Below are positions 57,953 to 64,000 of a stretch of DNA of 64,000 bases, piece by piece. The stretch's first letter is position 1. Each line of letters begins with the position of its first letter. The notes beneath the pieces are model-generated. The model had not been told where the DNA came from. It was given only the letters and a program-made list of their open reading frames with translations, and made no database searches. This DNA comes from Streptomyces nymphaeiformis (lineage in GTDB: Bacteria; Actinomycetota; Actinomycetes; Streptomycetales; Streptomycetaceae): the NCBI RefSeq assembly GCF_014203895.1, contig NZ_JACHJY010000005.1, positions 62,001 through 126,000 on the forward strand, given 5' to 3'. A program made the position numbers and the translations under genes.

Positions 57953-58903
57953 CTACTCGGCGGTATGCCCTGCGGCCTGCCTCTTCCGGCGCCACAGCAC
58001 CAGCGGGAGCGCTCCGGCGAGACCGGCCGCCCCGAGGGGGGCGGCGCCCATGGCCTTGTTGAGCGCGGGGTTGTCGAAGACGTCGGGCACGGGGAGCGTG
58101 GCCCAGCGGGTGACGGGCCAGGCGATCACGACGGCGCGGCCCACGACCTCGTCGTTGGAGACGGTGCCGCCGCCGGGGAGCTGCTGGTGGAAGCGGGAGT
58201 CCAGGGAGTTCTGGCGGTTGTCGCCCATGACCCAGATGCGGCCCTTGGGGACCTTGATCGGGCCGAAGGAGTCCTGGCAGGGCACCGCGCCGGGGGCGAG
58301 GTACGCGCTCTCGTCGAGCGCCACGCCGTTGAGGACGACCTTGCCGCCCTCCTTGCAGGAGACGGTGTCGCCGCCGACCGCGATGACGCGCTTGATGAGG
58401 TCCTTCTCCTCGGCGGACGGCATGAGGCCGATGAAGCTGAGGAACTTCTGCACGACGTTCGGCTTGGGCGTCTCCTGGCCCTCGAGCCAGCCGCCCGGGT
58501 CGTGGAAGACGACGACCTCGCCGCGCTCGGGCTCGGAGCCGAACCACGGGGTCAGTTTGTCGACGAGGACCCGGTCGCCCTTCTGGAGGGTGTTCATCAT
58601 CGATTCCGAGGGGATCGAGAACGCCTGCACCAGGAAGGTCTTGATCAGCAGGGCGAGCACCAGTGCGATGCCGATGAGGAGGGGCAGCTCCTTCCAGAAG
58701 GAACGGGGCTTCTTCGGGCCCCTGGCGGGTCCGCCCGCCGCCTCGTCGCCGCCCTCGCCCGGCGTACCGCCGCCCGGCGGCTGCGCCTGCTCGTCACCCG
58801 TCACGTCGTCACCCGTCGTGTCATCGCCGAAGGCCCCGTCGGCCCTCTTGTCGGGCTCATCGTGTCCGGATCGTGCGCCGACGGCCAAATCCCCCACATC
58901 CAC
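57953..58903 (-). CDS. sipY: Type I signal peptidase SipY
   Basis: A 316-aa signal peptidase with a long acidic Gly-rich cytoplasmic N-terminus (about 70 residues). Catalytic Ser is in IPSESMMNTL and Lys in LIKRVIAVGGDTV; GDNRQNSLDSR is box E. A C-terminal hydrophobic helix and basic tail follow. GTG 58903 overlaps the end of sipX by 47 bp in another frame. Confidence 0.93.
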   Translation of the reverse strand: MDVGDLAVGARSGHDEPDKRADGAFGDDTTGDDVTGDEQAQPPGGGTPGEGGDEAAGGPARGPKKPRSFWKELPLLIGIALVLALLIKTFLVQAFSIPSESMMNTLQKGDRVLVDKLTPWFGSEPERGEVVVFHDPGGWLEGQETPKPNVVQKFLSFIGLMPSAEEKDLIKRVIAVGGDTVSCKEGGKVVLNGVALDESAYLAPGAVPCQDSFGPIKVPKGRIWVMGDNRQNSLDSRFHQQLPGGGTVSNDEVVGRAVVIAWPVTRWATLPVPDVFDNPALNKAMGAAPLGAAGLAGALPLVLWRRKRQAAGHTAE

Positions 58904-59834
58904 TCCTCAGTCCGTGCGAACGCCCGCCCCGGGTCAGGGACAGGCCCACCACTCCCATAACGAGCAGAAGTTCCGCAGGGGTCGGGAGCCCGGGCAATCC
59001 GTTCAGAATGCGCGGGGACACACTATGCGACAGACCGGATGCGGTCGCGGAACTCGCACCTGCGTTCGGTACGGCGGAGAAGGTGTCCCGTTGCTCCAGG
59101 GTGCGCCAGTGCCCGAAGGGCCAGGCGATCACCACGGCCCGCCCGACGACCTGCTCCTCGGAGACGGTGCCGTGGCCCTCCTCGTCGAGGTGGAAGCGGG
59201 AGTCGGCCGAGTCGGAACGGTGGTCCCCCATGACGAAGATGCGGCCCTCGGGGACCTTCACCTCGAAGGGGATCTTCGACGGCGGGTTCCCGGGATGGAG
59301 GTACGGCTCGTCGAGCGGCACGCCGTTGACGCTGATCCGCCCGTCCTCGCCGCAGCAGCGGACGGTGTCCCCGCCGACGGCGATCACCCGCTTGATCAGG
59401 TCCCGGTCGTCGGCCGAGGGAAGCAGGCCGATGAAGGTCAGGGCCTGCTTGGCCTGCTTGATGCCGATCGGGTCGTCGGCGGGCGGCGTCGTCTCCTGCT
59501 GGAGCCAGCTGCCGGGGTCCTTGAAGACGACGACGTCGCCGCGCTCCGGACGGGCGCCGAACCAGGGCGAGAGCTTGTCGACGAGGACCCGGTCGGAGAT
59601 CTGGATCGTCTGCTCCATGGAGCCGGAGGGGATGACGAACGCCTGGACCAGGAAGGTCTTGAGGACGAGCGCGATGAGCACGGCCACCGTGACCAGGATC
59701 GGGATCTCCCGGAGCGCGGAGCGCTGACGGCGCCGCTTGACCTTGCGGGCGAGCCTGCGGCGCTCGGCCCGGCCCGGCGGGGCGGCGGCGGGGCTCTGAG
59801 CGGACCCGCCGGATGGCCGGCCCCGGCTACCCAT
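58857..59834 (-). CDS. sipX: Type I signal peptidase SipX
   Basis: A 325-aa signal peptidase. A basic N-terminus (RRRLARKVKRRRQR) leads into the anchor helix; catalytic Ser is in IPSGSMEQTI, Lys in LIKRVIAVGGDTV; GDHRSDSADSR is box E. A C-terminal helix (LLLVMGVVGLSL) gives two membrane passes. ATG 59834 overlaps the sipW stop by 8 bp. Confidence 0.93.
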   Translation of the reverse strand: MGSRGRPSGGSAQSPAAAPPGRAERRRLARKVKRRRQRSALREIPILVTVAVLIALVLKTFLVQAFVIPSGSMEQTIQISDRVLVDKLSPWFGARPERGDVVVFKDPGSWLQQETTPPADDPIGIKQAKQALTFIGLLPSADDRDLIKRVIAVGGDTVRCCGEDGRISVNGVPLDEPYLHPGNPPSKIPFEVKVPEGRIFVMGDHRSDSADSRFHLDEEGHGTVSEEQVVGRAVVIAWPFGHWRTLEQRDTFSAVPNAGASSATASGLSHSVSPRILNGLPGLPTPAELLLVMGVVGLSLTRGGRSHGLRSGCGGFGRRRTIRTR

Positions 59835-60618
59835 GGGCTCCCGTTCCGTGTCCGCCGGCCGGCGGTGCCGGTACGGCGTGGAAGGCGTCGGTGCCGGGCA
59901 CGGTGGACCAGCGGCCGAAGGGCCAGGCGATCCAGTCGGCGCGGCCGACGACCTTGTCGACGGGGACCATCCCGCCGCCGGCGCTGCCCAGGTGGTCGCG
60001 GGAGTCGCTGGACTGGCTGCGGTGGTCGCCCATGACCCAGAGCCGGTCCTGCGGGACGACGATGTCGAAGGGCACGCTGGACGGCTGGTCGCCCAACATC
60101 ACGTACCGCTCCTGGACGGGGACGCCGTTCACGGTGAGCCGGCCGTCCTTGTCGCAGCAGACGACCCGGTCGCCGCCGACGCCGACGACCCGCTTCACGA
60201 AGTCGGTCTCGTCGGGCTCGGCGAGGCCGAGGGCGGCCGCCCCGTCGTGCAGGAGCCCGGTGACCGGATTGCCCCGGGGCTGTTCGTCCACGAAGGAGCC
60301 GGTGCCGTCGAAGACGACGACGTCACCCCGGGCGGGCTCGCTGCCGAAACGGTACGCCAGCTTGTTCACGAGGATCCGGTCGCCGACCTGGAGCGTGGGC
60401 TCCATGGAACCGCTGGGGATCAGGAACGGCTGGATGACGAAGTGGCTCAGGAGCAGCAGGAAGGCCACGCAGGCGCCGCCCACGAGGCCGGTGCGCCGCC
60501 AGGAGGGGCCGCGCCCCGAGTCGTCGGAAACGCGCGCGGAGCGCGACCCTTCCTCCGTACCGGACGAATCCGTGAGGGAGGAGGGGTCGCGCTCCGTGTG
60601 CTGTGCTTCGGTGTCCAT
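59827..60618 (-). CDS. sipW: Type I signal peptidase SipW
   Basis: A 263-aa signal peptidase, first of the row. Catalytic Ser in IPSGSMEPTL, Lys in FVKRVVGVGGDRV; GDHRSQSSDSR is box E. Unlike its three neighbours it has no hydrophobic C-terminal helix, so it is a single-pass enzyme. ATG 60618. It follows rplS after 69 bp. Confidence 0.93.
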   Translation of the reverse strand: MDTEAQHTERDPSSLTDSSGTEEGSRSARVSDDSGRGPSWRRTGLVGGACVAFLLLLSHFVIQPFLIPSGSMEPTLQVGDRILVNKLAYRFGSEPARGDVVVFDGTGSFVDEQPRGNPVTGLLHDGAAALGLAEPDETDFVKRVVGVGGDRVVCCDKDGRLTVNGVPVQERYVMLGDQPSSVPFDIVVPQDRLWVMGDHRSQSSDSRDHLGSAGGGMVPVDKVVGRADWIAWPFGRWSTVPGTDAFHAVPAPPAGGHGTGAHG

Positions 60619-60687
60619 CGCTGGCAGAGCCTATCCGGCCTGTCTGTGCGGGGAGCGGGAAGCGTGGGGCGTGCCGGGAGCCGGGGC

Positions 60688-61038
60688 TCAGCGGTCGCGC
60701 TTCTCCTTGATCTTGGCAGCCTTGCCGCGCAGCTCACGCAGGTAGTAGAGCTTGGCGCGACGGACGTCACCGCGGGTCACGAGCTCGATCTTCTCGAAGA
60801 TCGGGGAGTTCACCGGGAAGGTGCGCTCGACGCCGACGGAGAACGAGACCTTGCGGACCGTGAAGGTCTCGGAGACGCCCGAGCCCTGACGGCGGATGAC
60901 GACACCCTTGAACTGCTGGATACGGGAGCGGTTGCCCTCGATGACGCGGACGTGCACGTTGACGGTGTCGCCCGGACGGAAGGCGGGGAGGTCGGAGCGG
61001 AGCGAACCCGCGTTGACCTGGTCGAGCAGGGAGGCCAT
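60688..61038 (-). CDS. rplS: 50S ribosomal protein L19
   Basis: A 116-aa ribosomal protein of standard length, with DTVNVHVRVIEGNRSRIQQF, GVVIRRQGSGVSETFTVRK and LRELRGKAAKIKEK. ATG 61038. It follows trmD and a leader hairpin and precedes the sip cluster. Confidence 0.96.
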   Translation of the reverse strand: MASLLDQVNAGSLRSDLPAFRPGDTVNVHVRVIEGNRSRIQQFKGVVIRRQGSGVSETFTVRKVSFSVGVERTFPVNSPIFEKIELVTRGDVRRAKLYYLRELRGKAAKIKEKRDR

Positions 61039-61097
61039 GGAGGTCTCTTTCCTCGCTGATGCCACAGGTCATCAGCGGTACGTTCGAATGATGGGGA

Positions 61098-61159
61098 TGT
61101 CGTCCGTTTCTGGCGGCGTCGTTCCCCCTGTGGCAGGGGCGCGCGCCGGACGGACGACA
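61098..61159 (-). promoter_or_regulatory. Leader hairpin upstream of rplS
   Basis: TGTCGTCCG (61098-61106) pairs with CGGACGACA (61151-61159), enclosing an inner CCCCCTG/CAGGGG hairpin. It lies between trmD and rplS and may be a terminator for trmD or an L19 leader structure. Confidence 0.5.
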
Positions 61160-61164
61160 GCGGC

Positions 61165-61986
61165 CTATTCTTCCACGCCCTCGACCCTGCGCCAAAATCG
61201 GCCGCCGGGCTCGGGCGCCCACCCCATCATCGACAGGACCTCGCGGTCCTTCTTGTCGAAGGCGGACGGGTCGCAGCGCTCGATGAGGTCGGGCCGGTTG
61301 GCGACCGTACGCCGGAAGGCCTCGTCGCGCCGCCAGCGGGCGATCTTGCCGTGGTGCCCGCTGAGGAGGACGTCGGGGATGCCCCGGCCGCGCCACTCGG
61401 GGGGCTTGGTGTAGACGGGGCCCTCCAGGAGGTTGGCCATGGCGCCGGGGGCGAAGGAGTCGTCCCGGTGGGACTCGGCGTTGCCGAGGACGCCGGGCAG
61501 CAGGCGGGCCACGGCCTCGGTGATGACGAGGACGGCCGCTTCCCCGCCGGCGAGCACGTAGTCGCCGATGGAGACCTCGTACACCGGCATCCGGGTCGCG
61601 TACTCGTCCATGACGCGCCGGTCGATGCCCTCGTAGCGGGCCGGCGTGAAGATCAGCCAGGGCCGCTCGGAGAGCTCGACGGCGAGCTCCTGGGTGAAGG
61701 GGCGGCCGCTGGGGGTGGGGACGACCATGACCGGGCCGTGCGCGCCGGCCTCGTAGCCGTCGGCGAGGGTCTGGTCGAGCGCGTCGCCCCAGGGCTCGGT
61801 CTTCATGACCATGCCGGGGCCGCCGCCGTAGGGGGTGTCGTCGACCGTGTTGTGCCGGTCGTACGTCCAGTCGCGCAGGTGGTGCACGTGGACGTCGAGC
61901 TGTCCGCGCGCGCGTGCCTTGCCGACGAGGGAGACGTTCAGCGGTTCGAGGTACTCGGGGAAGATCGTGACGACGTCGAGCCTCAT
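61165..61986 (-). CDS. trmD: tRNA (guanine-37-N1)-methyltransferase
   Basis: A 273-aa SPOUT-class methyltransferase. The knot region has YEVSIGDYVLAGGEAAVLV, and MRLDVVTIFPEYLEPL, DDTPYGGGPGMVM and ARYEGIDRRVM are classic. It makes m1G37 in tRNA, preventing frameshifts. ATG 61986 overlaps the rimM stop by 4 bp. Confidence 0.96.
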   Translation of the reverse strand: MRLDVVTIFPEYLEPLNVSLVGKARARGQLDVHVHHLRDWTYDRHNTVDDTPYGGGPGMVMKTEPWGDALDQTLADGYEAGAHGPVMVVPTPSGRPFTQELAVELSERPWLIFTPARYEGIDRRVMDEYATRMPVYEVSIGDYVLAGGEAAVLVITEAVARLLPGVLGNAESHRDDSFAPGAMANLLEGPVYTKPPEWRGRGIPDVLLSGHHGKIARWRRDEAFRRTVANRPDLIERCDPSAFDKKDREVLSMMGWAPEPGGRFWRRVEGVEE

Positions 61987-62561
61987 GCCTGCTCCCCGCC
62001 GGCCTCGTCGCCGGACTGCTCGCCGTCGTCCCGGGAGGAGACGATCTCGGCGCGGTCGTCGATCAGGCCGGGCGGCGGGTCGATCACGGCCCGCTGCTCC
62101 TCCAGGTCGATCTCGGTGACGATCTCCTCGACGAAGGGGATCATCAGCTCGGTGCCGTCGGGGCGCTCGACGATGAAGAGGTCCTGCGAGGGCAGGTGGG
62201 AGATCTCGGTGATCACGCCGATCTCGGTGCCGTCGGCGAGGACGACGTCGAGGTCGATCAGCTGGTGGTCGTAGTACTCGTCCTCCTCCTCGGGCATCTC
62301 CGTGGGGTCGACCTCGGCGATGAGGAGGATGTTGCGCAGGGCCTCGGCGGCGTTGCGGTCGCGGACGCCCTCGAAGCGCAGCAACAGCCGGCCGCTGTGG
62401 ACGCGGCCGGTCTCGATGGTCAGCGGCCCGGCGGAGGCCGGGTCGGTGAACAGCACGGCACCGGGGCCGAGCCTGAGCTCGGGCTCGTCCGTCCGCACCT
62501 CGACGGTGACCTCGCCCTTGATGCCGTGGGCGCGGCCGATCCGCGCGACTACCAACTGCAC
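61983..62561 (-). CDS. rimM: Ribosome maturation factor RimM
   Basis: A 192-aa 16S rRNA-processing protein: VVARIGRAHGIKGEVTVEV, then a PRC-barrel half (HQLIDLDVVLADGTEIGVIT) and MIPFVEEIVTEIDLEEQRAV. GTG 62561 begins the conserved VQLVVARIG; an upstream in-frame GTG at 62582 is less likely. The acidic C-terminal tail is lineage-specific. Confidence 0.94.
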   Translation of the reverse strand: MQLVVARIGRAHGIKGEVTVEVRTDEPELRLGPGAVLFTDPASAGPLTIETGRVHSGRLLLRFEGVRDRNAAEALRNILLIAEVDPTEMPEEEDEYYDHQLIDLDVVLADGTEIGVITEISHLPSQDLFIVERPDGTELMIPFVEEIVTEIDLEEQRAVIDPPPGLIDDRAEIVSSRDDGEQSGDEAGGEQA

Positions 62562-62601
62562 TGCTCCACACTCTCCTGTCACACAGCTCGTACGTACGAC
62601 A

Positions 62602-62639
62602 ACGGGCCGGGGTGGGCTCTTCAGCCCTCCCCGGCCCGT
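62602..62639 (-). terminator. Hairpin between khpA and rimM
   Basis: An 11-bp outer stem (ACGGGCCGGGG with its complement) and a 5-bp inner stem, separated by one mismatch and capped by a 4-nt loop, span 62602-62639. It would limit read-through from rpsP-khpA into rimM-trmD. Confidence 0.8.
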
Positions 62640-62672
62640 GCCGGCACAACTAAGGTGATGCTGCCGACCTGC

Positions 62673-62912
62673 TCAGCGGACCTGGTCCACGTCGACGAGG
62701 TCGACGCGGATCCCCCGGCCGCCGATGGCACCCACGACGGTGCGCAGCGCACGCGCGGTGCGGCCGTTGCGGCCGATCACCTTGCCGAGGTCGTCGGGGT
62801 GGACCCGGACCTCCAGCACGCGGCCCCGGCGCAGGTTGCGCGAGGCGACCTGCACCTCGTCGGGGTTGTCGACGATGCCCTTCACGAGGTGCTCGAGAGC
62901 CTCCTCGAGCAT
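62673..62912 (-). CDS. khpA: KH-domain RNA-binding protein
   Basis: A 79-aa single KH-domain protein with the GxxG loop in VIGRNGRTARALRTV. Relatives (KhpA) bind RNA with KhpB and affect cell division and translation in firmicutes. ATG 62912, two bases after the rpsP stop, the normal partner in actinobacteria. Confidence 0.94.
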   Translation of the reverse strand: MLEEALEHLVKGIVDNPDEVQVASRNLRRGRVLEVRVHPDDLGKVIGRNGRTARALRTVVGAIGGRGIRVDLVDVDQVR

Positions 62913-62914
62913 GA

Positions 62915-63358
62915 TCAGGCCTCGGTCGACTCGGTGGACGCGGCCTCGGCCTCGTCCGCCTTCTTGTCGGCCTTCTTGGCCTTCGGGGTGATGGCCTCAC
63001 CCTTGTCGTCGCCGCCCTCGAGGGCCTTCGCGAACTCGTCGAACGAGGCGCGCTTGGCTTCCTTGGTGGCGGGGACGAGCAGAGCCTTCTCGGGGGCCGG
63101 CAGACCCTTGTGCTTCTGCCAGTCGCCGGTGAGCTTCAGGATGGCGAGAACCGGCTCGGTCGGCTGGGCGCCGACGGACAGCCAGTACTGCGCACGCTCG
63201 GAGTCGACCTCGATACGCGACGGGTTGTACGTCGGGTGGTAGAGGCCGATCTCCTCGATCGCGCGACCGTCACGACGGGTGCGCGAGTCGGCGACGACGA
63301 TGCGGTAGTGCGGCTGGCGGATCTTGCCGAGGCGCTTGAGCTTGATCTTGACTGCCAC
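62915..63358 (-). CDS. rpsP: 30S ribosomal protein S16
   Basis: A 147-aa S16. The usual 80-residue core (MAVKIKLKRLGKIRQPHYRI, GLYHPTYNPS) is followed by a Lys/Ala/Glu-rich extension of about 60 residues, typical of actinobacteria. GTG 63358. It starts the rpsP-khpA-rimM-trmD-rplS run. Confidence 0.95.
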   Translation of the reverse strand: MAVKIKLKRLGKIRQPHYRIVVADSRTRRDGRAIEEIGLYHPTYNPSRIEVDSERAQYWLSVGAQPTEPVLAILKLTGDWQKHKGLPAPEKALLVPATKEAKRASFDEFAKALEGGDDKGEAITPKAKKADKKADEAEAASTESTEA

Positions 63359-63502
63359 TGGAGTGGTGTCTCCTGGTCTTGACGTGGTTGGGCACTTGAG
63401 ATGCCACGTGGGGTTGCGGTACTCGGATGCCCGATGGACGCGTCAGCCGGAGGAGAGAGGGGTCCTATGCGACTGTCGAGTACAGCTAGCCATTGTGCCA
63501 CA

Positions 63503-63525
63503 CGCCGCCGACTCAGTTGGCGGCG
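63503..63525 (-). terminator. Small hairpin at the stop of the SprT-like gene
   Basis: A 10-bp stem with one G-T pair (63503-63512 with 63516-63525) has the stop codon in its 3-nt loop. It may separate this gene from rpsP. Confidence 0.45.
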
Positions 63526-64000
63526 CCCACTGTCTCTGGGATACGGAAGGGCTTGCCGCAGCCGCCGCAGACGATCGGGGCCTGGGCCAGCACCGACGGG
63601 ACCACGCGCACGTTGCGCCCGCAGTCGCAGACGGCCTTGACGCGCACGCCGCCGCCCGAGGAGCCGTGCCGGGCGGCCGGTCCGCGGAAGGAGCGCTTGG
63701 TGTCGGCGGCCGTGGCGACCGTGTGCGCCTTGAGGGCGCGCTGGAGCCGCTCGATGGTGGGCCGGTAGCGGCGCCTGGCCTCGGGGTTGAGCGTGACCAG
63801 GGAGAAGCCGCTGCTGGCGTGCGGCTCCTCGGGATGGTCGAGGCCCATCTCCTCGGCGATCGCGAGGAATCTGCGGTTGTGGTAGCGGCCGGCGCGGGAG
63901 GTGTCGCGGACACCTCGGGCGGCGGCGATGCCGTGGACTGCCTCGTGGAGCAGTCGCTCGAAGGAGAGCTCGGCGCCGCAGGCGGACGAGGACTCTCCGA
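63513..64000 (-). CDS. SprT-like zinc metalloprotease-like protein, 5' part outside window
   Basis: The reading frame is open from the window edge, so only the C-terminal 160 or so residues are seen. Early in this part is LLHEAVHG, a HExxH-like motif written HEAVH, then GRYHNRRFLAIAEEMGL, as in SprT/Spartan-like domains. The C-terminus carries a zinc ribbon with VCDCGRNVRVV and CGGCGKPF. Related proteins are poorly studied; protease or DNA-protein crosslink repair activity is a family-based guess. Restricting the call to the ATG at 63848 would wrongly remove the metal site. Confidence 0.72.
   Translation of the reverse strand, partial: GESSSACGAELSFERLLHEAVHGIAAARGVRDTSRAGRYHNRRFLAIAEEMGLDHPEEPHASSGFSLVTLNPEARRRYRPTIERLQRALKAHTVATAADTKRSFRGPAARHGSSGGGVRVKAVCDCGRNVRVVPSVLAQAPIVCGGCGKPFRIPETVGAAN

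Overview
This 64-kb window is a stretch of actinobacterial chromosome, almost certainly from a Streptomyces. The support is the very high G+C content, the many GTG starts, a WhiG-type sporulation sigma factor, the sipWXYZ row of four signal peptidases, a GH18 chitinase behind DasR-type operators, and the run rpsP-khpA-rimM-trmD-rplS ... dprA-whiG-rpsB-tsf-pyrH-frr-cdsA-rlmN. From memory, this order matches the conserved core arm of Streptomyces chromosomes. No PKS/NRPS cluster, IS element, integrase, tRNA, rRNA or CRISPR array is visible.

Layout. (1) 0.1-7.7 kb: an EamA exporter, a 70-aa membrane protein, a PucR regulator, a large membrane-anchored VirD4/FtsK-like ATPase and gabT. (2) 7.7-12.2 kb: a PAP2 phosphatase overlapping an McrB-McrC restriction pair. 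(3) 12.3-14.1 kb: a chitinase with tandem DasR-type sites. (4) 14.7-21.9 kb: a polyamine operon in the order aldehyde dehydrogenase-potD-potA-potB-potC-oxidoreductase. (5) 22-29 kb: NADAR, DUF4190, an aminodeoxyfutalosine/adenosine deaminase-type enzyme, then GDPD-methyltransferase-histidine kinase-response regulator as one overlapping unit, then a serine hydrolase. (6) 29-35 kb: two small membrane proteins with a TetR-like operator pair, and a second polyamine module (potD2, aldehyde dehydrogenase, Lrp/AsnC regulator, class III aminotransferase). (7) 35-39.6 kb: an ABC transporter with a degenerate signature motif, a LOG-family protein and a polytopic membrane protein. (8) 40-44.3 kb: thiamine transporter thiBPQ under a TPP riboswitch. 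(9) 44.3-52.6 kb: rlmN, cdsA, frr, pyrH, tsf, rpsB, an M23-like protein, TetR and whiG. (10) 52.8-64 kb: dprA, a comM-like gene, yraN, DUF2469, NUDIX, sipZ-Y-X-W, rplS, trmD, rimM, khpA, rpsP and a truncated SprT-like gene at the edge.

Taken together, regions 1, 4 and 6 describe a dispersed pathway. Polyamines are imported (PotABCD, PotD2), oxidised or transaminated to aminoaldehydes (PuuB-like oxidoreductase, class III aminotransferase), oxidised to GABA or related acids (two aldehyde dehydrogenases), and GABA is transaminated by GabT.

The least explained signals are at the DNA level. Three short tandem arrays of hairpin-forming repeats sit at gene 3' ends (1482-1735, 3437-3540, 37081-37303). 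A duplicated cdsA 3' end lies exactly 120 bp downstream of the real one, which looks like an integration scar. A 58-nt tract that is about 86% G lies between two convergent genes. Paired palindromes 33 bp apart precede a small membrane-protein gene that has no regulator beside it. The protein-level oddities are the composite N-terminus of the McrB homologue, the lone VirD4-like ATPase and the ABC ATPase lacking LSGGQ.
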